Positions 7,966-18,228 of a stretch of DNA of 64,000 bases are shown in pieces; position 1 is the first letter of the stretch; each line of letters starts with the position of its first letter. The DNA is from UBA8337 sp963932545 (GTDB lineage Bacteria; Pseudomonadota; Alphaproteobacteria; RS24): assembly GCA_963932545.1 (NCBI GenBank), contig CAWVRH010000013.1, positions 3,363-67,362 of the forward strand, read 5' to 3'. A program made the position numbers and the translations under genes. Below the pieces are notes generated by a model. It saw only the letters and a list, made by a program, of their open reading frames with translations, was not told the DNA's origin and searched no databases.

Positions 7966-10049
7966 TGAGCGATCAAGTAAACCTTACGGTCGATGGCGTC
8001 TCTATTTCTGTCGCGCCCGGCACGACAATTTTGCAAGCCTGTGAAGAAGCGGGCGCAGAAATCCCGCGCTTTTGTTATCACGAACGCTTGTCGGTCGCTG
8101 GCAACTGCCGCATGTGCTTGGTAGAAGTTGAAAAAGCTCCCAAGCCCGTCGCCAGCTGCGCGATGCCTGTGGCCCCCGATATGGTGGTCAGCACAAAATC
8201 AGACAGCGTAAAAGCCGCGCGCGAAGGCGTGATGGAATTTTTGCTGATTAACCATCCCCTCGATTGCCCGATTTGCGACCAAGGCGGCGAATGTGACCTG
8301 CAAGACCAAGCGCTCGGCTTTGGCGGCGACGTAAGCCGCTTTGCGGATAACAAACGTGCCGTAGAAAACAAAGATATGGGGCCCCTCGTGAGCACCATTA
8401 TGACGCGCTGCATCCATTGCACCCGCTGCGTGCGCTTTGCCCAAGAAGTGGCGGGCGTGCCAGAGATTGGGGCTATTGGGCGCGGCGAAGACATGGAAAT
8501 CACCACTTATTTGGAAGCCTCGCTCGACAGCGAAATGTCGGGCAATGTCATCGACCTTTGCCCCGTCGGTGCGCTGACCTCGCGCCCATACGCGTTTACC
8601 GCGCGTCCTTGGGAGCTGAAGAAAACCGAAACCATCGATGTGATGGATGCCGTTGGCAGTAATATTCGCGTCGACATGCGCGGCCGCGAAGCGATGCGGA
8701 TTATGCCGCGCAATCATGATGATGTGAACGAAGAATGGCTGTCCGATAAGTCTCGTTTTGTCTGGGATGGCTTGAATACACAGCGTCTCGACCGCCCGTA
8801 TGTTCGTGCGAGAAAAAATCTCGCGCCCGCCAGTTGGGATGATGCTTTTGCGGTGATTGCTAAAAAGCTGAAAGGCAAGGGCGCAAAAACAGCGGCGATT
8901 GCTGGAGATTTGGTTTGCGGGGAAGGGCAATTTGCCTTGAAGGCCTTGATGGATAAGCTGGAAAGCCCGCATGTGGATTGCCGCCAAGATGGCGCCAAGC
9001 TCTCGGGCCCGCGTGGTAATTATATTTTCAACACCAGCATTGGAGGCATCGAAGATGCCGACGCGCTCTTGCTCATTGGCACCAACCCACGCTTAGAAGC
9101 GCCGGTCTTGAACGCGCGTATTCGCAAACGTTATTTGATGGGTGATTTTCCAATCGCCACCATCGGCGCGCCGGTTGAGCTGACTTATGAAGCCGAAAAC
9201 CTTGGCGCAGGCCCAGATACATTGGCTGAGATTTTAGCTGGCAAACATGGGTTCAGTGACGTTTTGGCGAAGGCTGAGCGTCCGATGATTATTGTTGGCC
9301 AAGGCGCGCTCACACGTGCGGATGGCGATGCGGTTCTGGCGGCAGCGATTGAGCTGGCTGAAAAAACCTCGGCGATTTCCAACACGATTTCCAACACATG
9401 GAACGGCTTTAACGTTCTGCACACAGCCGCCGCGCGCGTGGCGGGGCTCGACCTCGGTTTGCTGCCAGGTGAGGGCGGTCTGGATGTCGCTGGCATTCAA
9501 GACGCAGCGCAAAGCGGTGACGTGGAAACGGTAATCTTATATGGCGCAGATGAAATTGCGGGCGCGTCATTAGGCGATGCCTTTGTGATTTATATCGGCA
9601 GCCATGGCGATCGGGGTGCGCATCGTGCAGATGTTATTCTGCCAGCCGCCGCCTATACCGAGAAACAAGCGATTTATGTAAACACCGAAGGGCGTCCGCA
9701 AATGACGGAGCAGGCGGCAACCCCGCCTGGCGAAGCGCGTGAAGATTGGAAAATCTTCCGGGCGCTGTCGGAAGTTCTGGGCCTGACTTTGCCATTTGAT
9801 AATCTGGCTGAGCTGCGTCGTGCGATGTTTGAAGTGGCACCGCATTTTGCCCAAATCGATGGCTTAAGCGAAAGCTCCGCCCCCAAAGCCCCTGCAGCCA
9901 AGAAAATGGGCAAAGAGGCTTTTACCTACAGCGTGAACGACTTCTATTTCACCAACCCCATTGCGCGTGCTTCGGCCACCATGGCCGATTGCGCCAAGGC
10001 CAAGCAGCAACGCGATGGCGAAACCGAAGGGACCGGCCCCCATGGATAG
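7965..10049 (+). CDS. nuoG: NADH-quinone oxidoreductase subunit G
   Basis: 75-kDa iron-sulfur subunit. The N-terminus holds a [2Fe-2S] plant-ferredoxin domain (C-Y-H-E-R-L, then G-N-C-R-M-C), followed by the His/Cys-ligated cluster motif H-P-L-D-C-P-I-C-D-Q-G-G-E-C near 94-107 and the C-I-H-C-T-R-C motif near 150, then a large molybdopterin-oxidoreductase-like domain with no Mo cofactor. The 694 residues match the alphaproteobacterial/mitochondrial form. Its last 8 bases overlap the nuoH start. Confidence 0.97.
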   Translation: MSDQVNLTVDGVSISVAPGTTILQACEEAGAEIPRFCYHERLSVAGNCRMCLVEVEKAPKPVASCAMPVAPDMVVSTKSDSVKAAREGVMEFLLINHPLDCPICDQGGECDLQDQALGFGGDVSRFADNKRAVENKDMGPLVSTIMTRCIHCTRCVRFAQEVAGVPEIGAIGRGEDMEITTYLEASLDSEMSGNVIDLCPVGALTSRPYAFTARPWELKKTETIDVMDAVGSNIRVDMRGREAMRIMPRNHDDVNEEWLSDKSRFVWDGLNTQRLDRPYVRARKNLAPASWDDAFAVIAKKLKGKGAKTAAIAGDLVCGEGQFALKALMDKLESPHVDCRQDGAKLSGPRGNYIFNTSIGGIEDADALLLIGTNPRLEAPVLNARIRKRYLMGDFPIATIGAPVELTYEAENLGAGPDTLAEILAGKHGFSDVLAKAERPMIIVGQGALTRADGDAVLAAAIELAEKTSAISNTISNTWNGFNVLHTAAARVAGLDLGLLPGEGGLDVAGIQDAAQSGDVETVILYGADEIAGASLGDAFVIYIGSHGDRGAHRADVILPAAAYTEKQAIYVNTEGRPQMTEQAATPPGEAREDWKIFRALSEVLGLTLPFDNLAELRRAMFEVAPHFAQIDGLSESSAPKAPAAKKMGKEAFTYSVNDFYFTNPIARASATMADCAKAKQQRDGETEGTGPHG

Positions 10050-11049
10050 CGCATTTTTCGATAGCTATATTTGGCCAGCCCTTGTGGTGACGCTGCACTC
10101 TTTGGCGGTTATTTTGGCGCTTTTGGTATCCTTGGCTTTTTTCATGCTGGCCGACCGTAAAATTTGGGCGGCAGCGCAATTGCGCAAAGGCCCAACGGTG
10201 GTTGGCCCCTTTGGCTTGCTGCAAAGTTTTGCCGATATTGCCAAATATTTGTTCAAAGAGATTATCATTCCCACGACGGCCAATAAGCCGGTGTTCCTAC
10301 TGGCGCCTTTCGTCACCATGTTTTTGGCGCTGAGCGCTTGGGCGGTTATTCCGGTTAATGAAGGCTGGGCGGTCGCTGATATTAATGTCGGTATTTTGTA
10401 TATTTTCGCGATTTCCTCGCTTGGCGTCTACGGCGTGATTATGGGCGGTTGGGCTTCCAACTCCAAATATCCGTTTCTCGGTGCGCTGCGCTCGGCGGCG
10501 CAGATGGTTTCTTACGAGGTTTCCATTGGCTTGGTTATCATTACGGTTTTGCTATGTGCGGGATCGCTAAATTTAACCGATATTGTGTTGGCGCAAAAAA
10601 CCGTCTGGTTTGCCGTGCCGCTATTTCCCATGTTTGTGGTGTTCTTCATCTCGGCTTTGGCCGAGACCAACCGCCCGCCGTTTGATTTGCCAGAAGCGGA
10701 AAGCGAATTGGTTTCGGGCTTTATGACCGAATATTCATCGACGCCTTATGTGGTGTTCATGATTGGCGAATTGGCGAACATTGTTTTGATGTGCGCCATG
10801 ATGACCATCCTTTTCTTGGGTGGCTGGTTGCCACCGGTCGACATCGCGCCGTTTAATTGGGTGCCGGGGCCGGTTTGGTTCATCCTTAAAATGGGCTTCA
10901 TGTTCTTCATGTTCGCTATGATGAAAGTTATCGTGCCGCGCTATCGCTACGACCAATTGATGCGTTTGGGCTGGAAAGTGTTTCTGCCTATTTCGCTCCT
11001 CTATGTCATTTTGGTGGCTGGTTTCTTGCAATTTTTTGATATGGCTTAA
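10042..11049 (+). CDS. nuoH: NADH-quinone oxidoreductase subunit H
   Basis: Membrane subunit (mitochondrial ND1) forming the quinone entry chamber; about eight transmembrane helices in 335 residues. Conserved features include L-A-D-R-K near the N-terminus, the R-K-G-P stretch, and the loop E-T-N-R-P-P-F-D-L-P-E-A-E-S-E-L. The frame is open further upstream (to 9961), but the ATG at 10042 gives the standard N-terminus and an 8-base overlap with nuoG. Confidence 0.97.
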   Translation: MDSAFFDSYIWPALVVTLHSLAVILALLVSLAFFMLADRKIWAAAQLRKGPTVVGPFGLLQSFADIAKYLFKEIIIPTTANKPVFLLAPFVTMFLALSAWAVIPVNEGWAVADINVGILYIFAISSLGVYGVIMGGWASNSKYPFLGALRSAAQMVSYEVSIGLVIITVLLCAGSLNLTDIVLAQKTVWFAVPLFPMFVVFFISALAETNRPPFDLPEAESELVSGFMTEYSSTPYVVFMIGELANIVLMCAMMTILFLGGWLPPVDIAPFNWVPGPVWFILKMGFMFFMFAMMKVIVPRYRYDQLMRLGWKVFLPISLLYVILVAGFLQFFDMA

Positions 11050-11060
11050 GGGTTTTTGGT

Positions 11061-11552
11061 ATGGCTTGGTTAGACCGCACAGCTCGCAGTTTGCTTCTGA
11101 TAGAATTCGTCTCGGCGTTTCGTTTGGCGCTTGGCTATTTTTTCGGCAAAAAAGCGACGATTAATTATCCGCACGAAAAAGGCCCTTTGAGCCCACGCTT
11201 TCGCGGGGAACACGCTTTGCGTCGCTACCCGAACGGCCAAGAGCGGTGCATCGCTTGCAAACTTTGTGAAGCCATTTGCCCAGCCCAAGCCATCACCATC
11301 GAGGCGGGCCCGCGCAATAATGATGGCACCCGCCGCACCGTGCGTTACGACATCGACATGGTGAAATGTATTTATTGCGGTTTCTGCCAAGAAGCGTGTC
11401 CGGTGGACGCGATTGTGGAAGGGCCAAACTTTGAGTTTGCAACCGAAACACGCGAAGAGCTTGTCTATGACAAAGCCAAATTGCTGACCAATGGCGATCG
11501 TTGGGAAGTTGAAATTGCAAAGAATATCGAGCTAGACGCTCCTTACCGGTAG
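11061..11552 (+). CDS. nuoI: NADH-quinone oxidoreductase subunit I
   Basis: 23-kDa subunit carrying clusters N6a and N6b. Two ferredoxin-type motifs are visible: C-I-A-C-K-L-C-E-A-I-C-P and C-I-Y-C-G-F-C-Q-E-A-C-P. At 163 residues, with the N-terminal amphipathic segment, it is the standard alphaproteobacterial form. Confidence 0.98.
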   Translation: MAWLDRTARSLLLIEFVSAFRLALGYFFGKKATINYPHEKGPLSPRFRGEHALRRYPNGQERCIACKLCEAICPAQAITIEAGPRNNDGTRRTVRYDIDMVKCIYCGFCQEACPVDAIVEGPNFEFATETREELVYDKAKLLTNGDRWEVEIAKNIELDAPYR

Positions 11553-11559
11553 AAATCAT

Positions 11560-12165
11560 ATGACGCTTACATCTCTCGCCTTTTATCTGTTCGCCTCGGT
11601 TTCCGTGGCCAGTGCCTTTATGGTCATTGCCGCGCGCAACCCGGTCTATTCGGTGCTGTTTCTTATTCTCACCTTCTTTAACGCGGCCGGCCTGTTTGTC
11701 TTGCTCGGGGCCGAGTTTCTCGCGCTTATTTTGGTCGTGGTCTATGTGGGAGCCGTGGCGGTCTTATTCTTGTTCGTCGTGATGATGCTGGACATTGACT
11801 TTGCCGAGCTGAACGAAGGGTTTTTGCAATATATGCCCATTGGCGCGACCGTCGGGTTAATTCTCCTGCTGGAGCTATTGCTGGTGTTTGGCGCCTCATC
11901 CACCTTGGTCGACAAAGGGCAATTGCCAAGCGCGACACCGGAAGGCATGACCAATGCGGAAGCCTTGGGCCGTGTGCTGTATACGGATTATATTTTCTTG
12001 TTCCAAACCGCGGGCGCCATTTTGTTGGTCGCCATGATTGGCGCCATCGTCTTGACCTTGGTTAAATCGAACAATCCGAAACGCCAAGACATCGCCAAAC
12101 AAAACGCGCGCACGCGCGAAGATGCGGTCGAGCTGGTGGATATTAAACCTGGGGAAGGTATTTAG
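11560..12165 (+). CDS. nuoJ: NADH-quinone oxidoreductase subunit J
   Basis: Membrane subunit (ND6) with five transmembrane helices in 201 residues; the conserved V-V-Y-V-G-A-V-A-V-L-F-L-F-V-V-M-M region (about 59-75, helix 3 with its pi-bulge) is clear. Lies between nuoI and nuoK with gaps of fewer than 10 bp. Confidence 0.96.
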   Translation: MTLTSLAFYLFASVSVASAFMVIAARNPVYSVLFLILTFFNAAGLFVLLGAEFLALILVVVYVGAVAVLFLFVVMMLDIDFAELNEGFLQYMPIGATVGLILLLELLLVFGASSTLVDKGQLPSATPEGMTNAEALGRVLYTDYIFLFQTAGAILLVAMIGAIVLTLVKSNNPKRQDIAKQNARTREDAVELVDIKPGEGI

Positions 12166-12174
12166 GAACGCACG

Positions 12175-12480
12175 ATGATTGGACTTACACATTATCTTAC
12201 GCTGGCGGCCATATTGTTTACCATTGGCGTGTTCGGCATTTTCCTGAATCGGAAAAACGTCATCATTATTCTCATGTCGATTGAGCTGATGCTCTTGGCT
12301 GTGAATATTAACCTGGTGGCTTTTTCGGCCTATCTCGGCGACTTAGTGGGGCAGGTTTTTGCGCTCCTCGTGCTGACGGTGGCGGCTGGAGAGGCCGCGA
12401 TTGGTCTGGCCATTCTCGTTGTTTATTTCCGTAATCGTGGCGGCATCGCAATTGAAGATGTCAGTCAGATGAAAGGCTAA
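12175..12480 (+). CDS. nuoK: NADH-quinone oxidoreductase subunit K
   Basis: ND4L homologue of 101 residues with three transmembrane helices. The membrane Glu residues of the proton channel are present (S-I-E-L-M-L-L-A-V-N and A-A-G-E-A-A-I-G-L-A). It ends 3 bp before nuoL. Confidence 0.97.
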   Translation: MIGLTHYLTLAAILFTIGVFGIFLNRKNVIIILMSIELMLLAVNINLVAFSAYLGDLVGQVFALLVLTVAAGEAAIGLAILVVYFRNRGGIAIEDVSQMKG

Positions 12481-12483
12481 CCC

Positions 12484-14412
12484 ATGTATCAGGCGATTGT
12501 CTTTTTCCCGCTCCTCGGCGCGCTTATTGCGGGTCTGTTTGGCCGTGTTATCGGCCACCGGAACTCTGAATACATCACCACGGGGCTGCTGATCATCTCA
12601 GCGCTCTTATCTTGCGTGGCTTTTGTGGATGTTGGGGTGAATGGAAACTCTAGCAAAATATTGGTTCTCAGCTGGTTGCAGTCGGGCAGCCTATCCATTG
12701 ATTGGACCTTGCGCATTGATACGCTCACCGTGGTGATGCTGGTTGTCGTGACGGGGGTTTCTTCGCTCGTGCATGTCTATTCCATCGGCTATATGAGCCA
12801 TGACGAGCACCGCGCTCGCTTCTTTGCTTATCTCTCCCTATTCACGTTCATGATGTTGATGTTGGTAACGGCTGACAACTTCTTGCAGCTGTTCTTTGGC
12901 TGGGAAGGCGTGGGGCTTGCGTCTTATTTGTTGATTGGTTTCTGGTTTAAAAAGGCCTCGGCCAATGCGGCGGCGATGAAAGCTTTTGTCGTCAATCGGA
13001 TAGGGGACTTTGGTCTCATTCTCGGCATGGCGGCGATTTACTATTCGGTCGGTTCGTTGCAATTTGACGAAGTCTTTGCGGCAGCCGGTGCTTTGGCCAA
13101 CGGGAAATTTGACTTCCTCGGCATGACCCTGCCAATGCTGACGACTATCTGTTTGCTATTGTTCATGGGTGCCATGGGCAAGTCGGCGCAATTTTTGCTG
13201 CATACGTGGCTGCCAGACGCGATGGAAGGCCCGACCCCTGTGTCGGCGCTCATTCATGCCGCGACCATGGTAACCGCAGGTGTGTTTCTTGTGGCGCGTT
13301 GTTCGCCCTTGTTCGAGATGTCGCAAACGGCGCTGAATGTGGTGATTGTCATTGGCGCGATTACCGCATTTTTTGCTGCCAGCGTCGGGCTTGTGCAAAA
13401 TGACATTAAGCGGGTCATCGCTTATTCCACCTGTTCGCAGCTTGGCTATATGTTTGTAGGGCTGGGTATTGGCGCTTATCAGGCGGCTATGTTCCATTTG
13501 TTCACCCATGCCTTTTTCAAAGCGCTGCTATTCTTAGGGGCGGGTTCGGTTATTCACGCCATGGGCGATGAGCAAGATATGCGCAAAATGGGGGGGCTTC
13601 GTCAGCTCATTCCGGCCACTTTCTTGATGATGTTCATCGGCACGATTGCGCTGACAGGCTTTCCGCTTACGGCAGGTTATTTCTCTAAAGATGCGATTAT
13701 CGAAGGCGCTTTCGCCGCTCAGGCGGGGCCCCATATGTTTGCTTTTGCGATGCTTATTATTGCCGCGTTTTTCACGTCGTTTTATAGCTGGCGTTTGATG
13801 TTCTTAACGTTTTTTGGGGCGCCGCGTGGTTCCAATGAAACGCTGAACCATGTGCATGAAAGCCCACCTGTTATGCTGGTGCCGCTGATTGTGCTGGCGT
13901 TTGGGGCTTTGTTGGCTGGGTTTGCCTTCTCGGGAATGTTTATTGGCGACGGACAAACAGCTTTCTGGAATGGCACGATTTTCACCTCCGCCGACAATCA
14001 TGTGCTGCATGATTTGCACACCGTGCCGAGCTGGGTGAAACTATTGCCACTGGTGATGATGCTATCTGGCTTTGTTTTGGCGTATATTATGTATATCCGC
14101 TATCCAAAATGGCCGCGTGAAATTGCGGAGCAGCACGACCTAATCTACAAGTTTCTGCTCAACAAATGGTATTTCGACGAAATTTACGACTTCCTCTTCG
14201 TGCGTCCAGCCAAATGGCTTGCGCGGGTTCTGTGGAAGGGTGGCGATGGCGCCATTATTGATGGCTTGGGGCCCGATGGCATTGCGTCGAGCGTGATGCG
14301 CATTACGCGCCGTGTCGTCGGTCTGCAAACGGGTTTTGTTTATCATTATGCTTTTGTCATGTTGCTGGGTGTTGCCAGTTTCGTGACATGGCTGATGCTG
14401 ACGGCGCAATAG
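12484..14412 (+). CDS. nuoL: NADH-quinone oxidoreductase subunit L
   Basis: Distal antiporter-like subunit (ND5), 642 residues, with about 16 transmembrane helices and a long C-terminal lateral helix region (about 550-600). Conserved antiporter features are visible: F-F-G-W-E-G-V-G-L-A-S-Y (Glu), H-T-W-L-P-D-A-M-E-G-P-T-P-V-S-A-L-I-H-A and the K in D-I-K-R-V-I-A-Y-S-T. Proton translocation role by family knowledge. Confidence 0.97.
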   Translation: MYQAIVFFPLLGALIAGLFGRVIGHRNSEYITTGLLIISALLSCVAFVDVGVNGNSSKILVLSWLQSGSLSIDWTLRIDTLTVVMLVVVTGVSSLVHVYSIGYMSHDEHRARFFAYLSLFTFMMLMLVTADNFLQLFFGWEGVGLASYLLIGFWFKKASANAAAMKAFVVNRIGDFGLILGMAAIYYSVGSLQFDEVFAAAGALANGKFDFLGMTLPMLTTICLLLFMGAMGKSAQFLLHTWLPDAMEGPTPVSALIHAATMVTAGVFLVARCSPLFEMSQTALNVVIVIGAITAFFAASVGLVQNDIKRVIAYSTCSQLGYMFVGLGIGAYQAAMFHLFTHAFFKALLFLGAGSVIHAMGDEQDMRKMGGLRQLIPATFLMMFIGTIALTGFPLTAGYFSKDAIIEGAFAAQAGPHMFAFAMLIIAAFFTSFYSWRLMFLTFFGAPRGSNETLNHVHESPPVMLVPLIVLAFGALLAGFAFSGMFIGDGQTAFWNGTIFTSADNHVLHDLHTVPSWVKLLPLVMMLSGFVLAYIMYIRYPKWPREIAEQHDLIYKFLLNKWYFDEIYDFLFVRPAKWLARVLWKGGDGAIIDGLGPDGIASSVMRITRRVVGLQTGFVYHYAFVMLLGVASFVTWLMLTAQ

Positions 14413-14433
14413 GGAAGATATAGGAATACGCAT

Positions 14434-15951
14434 ATGATTGATTGGCCGCTTCTTTCGACCCTCACATTTTTACCGCTTCTCGGCGCTCTGTTCATTTTAT
14501 TGGTGCGCGGCGACGAAGAAACGGTAGCTGCAAACTCTCGGGCTGTGGCGCTTTGGACGACCGTGGTAACTCTGCTGCTCAGCATTTTCATGGTCACGCG
14601 TTTTGATGGTAGCGAGGCCGGCTTTCAATTCGTCGAGCGCGCGCAATGGTTAGCCCCCGGCATTGATTACGCCATGGGTGTAGATGGCATCTCGGTGCTA
14701 TTTGTGGTGCTTACTGCCGCGCTGATGCCGATTTGTATTCTGGCGAGTTGGGTCTCTGTGAAAACCCGTGTGCGCGAATATATGCTGGCTTTCTTGGCAC
14801 TTGAAACGCTGATGATTGGCGTTTTCTGCTCCATGGATATCATTCTTTTCTACCTGTTCTTTGAAGCGGGTCTCATTCCAATGTTCCTAATCATTGGTAT
14901 CTGGGGCGGCGCACGACGGATTTATGCGAGCTTTAAATTCTTCCTCTACACGCTGGTTGGCTCGGTTCTGATGCTCTTGGCCATTTTGTATATGTATTGG
15001 CAGACAGGCACGACGTTCATTCCTGATTTGGCGGCGCATGGGTTTGATGCCGATGTGCAGACTTGGCTATGGCTCGCTTTCTTCGCAAGTTTTGCGGTTA
15101 AAATGCCAATGTGGCCAGTGCATACATGGTTGCCAGATGCGCACGTGGAAGCGCCAACCGCAGGTTCCGTTATTCTAGCGGGTGTGTTGTTGAAAATGGG
15201 CGGCTACGGTTTCTTGCGGTTCTCTTTGCCAATGTTCCCCATCGCCTCGGATATGTTCTCGCCGATGGTATTGGCGCTGAGCGCGATTGCCATTGTCTAC
15301 ACTTCGCTTGTGGCCTTCGCCCAAGAGGATATGAAAAAGCTCATCGCTTATTCTTCGGTCGCGCATATGGGTTTTGTGACCATGGGTATTTTCTCGGCCA
15401 CCATTCAAGGGGTGCATGGGGCTGTGTTCCAAATGCTCTCGCATGGTTGGATTTCGGGCGCGCTGTTTTTATGCGTCGGCGTGGTCTACGACCGCATGCA
15501 TACGCGTGAAATTGCGGCCTATGGCGGCTTAGCCAATCGCATGCCAATTTTCGCCACGGTGTTTTTGCTGTTCACCATGGCCAATGTCGGCTTGCCCGGC
15601 ACCTCCGGCTTTGTTGGCGAGTTCTTGACGATTATCGGCACGTTCCAAGTCAGCACATGGACGGCCTTATTTGCCGCCAGTGGCGTCATTTTCTCAGCCG
15701 TCTACGCGCTGTCGCTTTATCGCCGCGTGAGCTTGGGTCGTATTGAGCATGAAGGCTTGCAGCAAATCGCCGATATGGATCGCCGCGAGATATTCATCAT
15801 CGCGCCTTTGGTGATTGCGACAATATTATTTGGTTTCTGGCCGATGCCCATTCTAGACTTAACCGCGCCGTCGGTAGAGGCACTGGTGTCGGGTTATCAA
15901 GAGGCTTTGGCCAATCACTATTCTGGCCTCGACGTGCAGGCGGTGGAGTAA
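14434..15951 (+). CDS. nuoM: NADH-quinone oxidoreductase subunit M
   Basis: Antiporter-like subunit (ND4) of 505 residues with about 14 transmembrane helices. Channel residues occur in F-Y-L-F-F-E-A-G-L-I-P-M, in H-T-W-L-P-D-A-H-V-E-A-P-T-A-G-S and in D-M-K-K-L-I-A-Y-S-S-V-A-H-M-G. Between nuoL (21 bp) and nuoN (4 bp). Confidence 0.97.
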   Translation: MIDWPLLSTLTFLPLLGALFILLVRGDEETVAANSRAVALWTTVVTLLLSIFMVTRFDGSEAGFQFVERAQWLAPGIDYAMGVDGISVLFVVLTAALMPICILASWVSVKTRVREYMLAFLALETLMIGVFCSMDIILFYLFFEAGLIPMFLIIGIWGGARRIYASFKFFLYTLVGSVLMLLAILYMYWQTGTTFIPDLAAHGFDADVQTWLWLAFFASFAVKMPMWPVHTWLPDAHVEAPTAGSVILAGVLLKMGGYGFLRFSLPMFPIASDMFSPMVLALSAIAIVYTSLVAFAQEDMKKLIAYSSVAHMGFVTMGIFSATIQGVHGAVFQMLSHGWISGALFLCVGVVYDRMHTREIAAYGGLANRMPIFATVFLLFTMANVGLPGTSGFVGEFLTIIGTFQVSTWTALFAASGVIFSAVYALSLYRRVSLGRIEHEGLQQIADMDRREIFIIAPLVIATILFGFWPMPILDLTAPSVEALVSGYQEALANHYSGLDVQAVE

Positions 15952-15955
15952 GACA

Positions 15956-17464
15956 ATGACAACGCAATTTATGAACGACATTATTCTTATCCTGCCGGAG
16001 CTGGTGCTATTTCTTGGCGCTTTGGGCCTACTGATGGTTGGCGCGTTTTCTGAAAAAGATGCCACTCGCACGGTAGATTATGGCGCCGTAGGGCTTTTGG
16101 CTTTGGCGGCGGTTTTGGCGGCAGGCTATTCGTCTGACGCGACCGCCTATGCGTTTAACAAATCCTTTGTCATGGATAGCTTTGCCTCGCTGATGAAAGT
16201 GCTGACCTTTGGCGCCACAGCCGTGGCAATCATCATGTCGCAACGCTTCCTACGCCGCGAAAAACTAGCGCGTTTTGAGTATTCTATCCTGCTGGTTCTC
16301 TCGGCTACGGGCATGGGGCTGATGATTTCGGCCAATGATTTAATCTCGCTCTATATGGGCATTGAGCTGCAAAGCTTGGCGCTTTATGTGGTTGCGGCCA
16401 TCAATCGCGATAGCCTTCGCTCCACCGAAGCAGGGCTCAAATATTTCGTTCTCGGCGCCTTGTCCTCGGGCATGTTGCTTTACGGCGCGTCGCTGATTTA
16501 CGGCTTCTCGGGCTCGACCAATTTCAACGAAATTGCTTTGGCCTTCCAACCGGAAGACGGCATATTGCCGATGGCGCAAGTCATTGGTCTGGTGTTCTTA
16601 ATGGCAGGTTTGGCATTTAAAATTTCCGCCGTGCCATTCCATATGTGGACGCCAGATGTTTACGAAGGTGCGCCTACGTCGGTGACGGCTTTCTTTGCGG
16701 CGGCCCCAAAACTAGCAGGCATGGCGATATTCCTTCGCGTTATGATGACCGGATTTGGGGATGCCATGGTGGCGTGGCAGCAAATTATTATCTTTATTTC
16801 CATCGCAAGTATGGCGCTTGGCGCTTTTGCGGCCATTGGCCAGCAGAACATTAAACGCCTGATGGCTTATTCATCTATCGGCCATATGGGCTTCGCGCTT
16901 GTGGGCTTTGCCGCTGTATCGCCAACTGGGGTTTCCAGTGTCATTCTTTACATGGCGCTTTATGCGGTGATGACGCTTGGCACATTTGCCTGCATCCTGT
17001 CGATGCGCCGCGATAGTGGGCCGGTAGAGAAAATCGAAGACTTGGCTGGCTTGAGCCAAACCCGTCCATTTATGGCAGGCTGTTTGGCAATTCTCATGTT
17101 CTCGCTGGCGGGCATTCCGCCGATGGCTGGGTTTTTTGGTAAATTATTCGTCTTCCGCGCCGCCATTGATGCGGGGCTTTATGGCCTGTCTATTCTGGGA
17201 GTCTTGGCCAGTGTGGTGGGGGCTTATTATTATTTGCGCATCATTAAAACCATGTATCTCGACCCGCCGACAGACGAAGTCAATATGCCGATGCCGCGCG
17301 AGCTATCCATTTTGGCTGGCGGGATGACGGCGTTTACCCTTTTGTTTTTCCTCTATCCAACGCCCTTGATTGAGCTGGCGAATACGGCTGGCGAGGCGCT
17401 TACACAGGGCGCCAATTTAGGCCAAGCTGGCGTAGATGCCGCGAAAGGCATTTCGACCCGGTGA
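15956..17464 (+). CDS. nuoN: NADH-quinone oxidoreductase subunit N
   Basis: Third antiporter-like subunit (ND2), 502 residues with about 14 transmembrane helices. Conserved stretches are Y-M-G-I-E-L-Q-S-L-A-L-Y, F-H-M-W-T-P-D-V-Y-E-G-A-P-T and N-I-K-R-L-M-A-Y-S-S-I-G-H. The first of three alternative starts gives a normal N-terminus. Its stop TGA overlaps the GTG start of birA, so birA is likely co-transcribed and coupled. Confidence 0.97.
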   Translation: MTTQFMNDIILILPELVLFLGALGLLMVGAFSEKDATRTVDYGAVGLLALAAVLAAGYSSDATAYAFNKSFVMDSFASLMKVLTFGATAVAIIMSQRFLRREKLARFEYSILLVLSATGMGLMISANDLISLYMGIELQSLALYVVAAINRDSLRSTEAGLKYFVLGALSSGMLLYGASLIYGFSGSTNFNEIALAFQPEDGILPMAQVIGLVFLMAGLAFKISAVPFHMWTPDVYEGAPTSVTAFFAAAPKLAGMAIFLRVMMTGFGDAMVAWQQIIIFISIASMALGAFAAIGQQNIKRLMAYSSIGHMGFALVGFAAVSPTGVSSVILYMALYAVMTLGTFACILSMRRDSGPVEKIEDLAGLSQTRPFMAGCLAILMFSLAGIPPMAGFFGKLFVFRAAIDAGLYGLSILGVLASVVGAYYYLRIIKTMYLDPPTDEVNMPMPRELSILAGGMTAFTLLFFLYPTPLIELANTAGEALTQGANLGQAGVDAAKGISTR

Positions 17465-18228
17465 TAAGCCTTCCAGACGGATATCACTTGCATCACCTGC
17501 CTCAGGTGGACAGCACCAATGAAGAAGCGCGGCGCATGGCGGCGGAAAATAGCCTTCGTCCCACTTGGATTATCGCGGATGTGCAAACCGCAGGGCGCGG
17601 TCGGCGAGGCCGCGTTTGGGATAGCCCATCGGGCAATCTGATGACCACGCTATATTTGCCCGACGCCCCAGAGCCGAAACTGGCGGGGCAATTGGCCTTT
17701 GTGGCAGGCTTGGCCTTAGAAGCGAGCGTGCGCCATTTCATCGGCGCGCCATCGCGCGTGAGTGTTCGTTTAAAGTGGCCCAATGATGTGCTGATTGACG
17801 GCAAAAAAGCCTCGGGTATTTTATTGGAAAGTACGCAGCAAGATAAACACCGCCGCTGGTTGGCCATCGGGCTGGGGCTTAATTTGGCCTCGCATCCAGA
17901 CGATACGCCATATCCGGCGACAAATCTTTCGGCCTACACAGGCAAAGCGCCATGCAATCTGGAGGCTTTGGAGGTTTTGGCTGCGGCTTTCGAGCGGGTT
18001 TATCAGCAATGGAAAATGGGTGGCTTTGCTCCGGTTTTGCAAAGCTGGCGCGGCGTGGCCCATGGTATCGGCGGGCCGCTGGTGGCGCGACTGGAAAACC
18101 AAGAGATTAAGGGTATCTTCATAGATATCGACGAGAAGGGCGCGCTGCTGCTTCAAGATGAAGCGGGCGAGACGCATGTAATAGATGCAGGGGATGTTTT
18201 CTTCCCCGAGAATGGACAAAATGGCTGA
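17461..18228 (+). CDS. birA: Biotin--[acetyl-CoA-carboxylase] ligase
   Basis: Attaches biotin to the carrier protein of biotin-dependent carboxylases. The 255-residue protein has the ligase core, with the ATP/biotin loop T-A-G-R-G-R-R-G-R-V-W at 43-53 and K-W-P-N-D-V near 107. It lacks the N-terminal winged-helix repressor domain of E. coli BirA, so it should be a catalytic-only group I enzyme. GTG start at 17461 overlaps the nuoN stop. The position after nuoN is common in alphaproteobacteria. Confidence 0.94.
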   Translation: MISLPDGYHLHHLPQVDSTNEEARRMAAENSLRPTWIIADVQTAGRGRRGRVWDSPSGNLMTTLYLPDAPEPKLAGQLAFVAGLALEASVRHFIGAPSRVSVRLKWPNDVLIDGKKASGILLESTQQDKHRRWLAIGLGLNLASHPDDTPYPATNLSAYTGKAPCNLEALEVLAAAFERVYQQWKMGGFAPVLQSWRGVAHGIGGPLVARLENQEIKGIFIDIDEKGALLLQDEAGETHVIDAGDVFFPENGQNG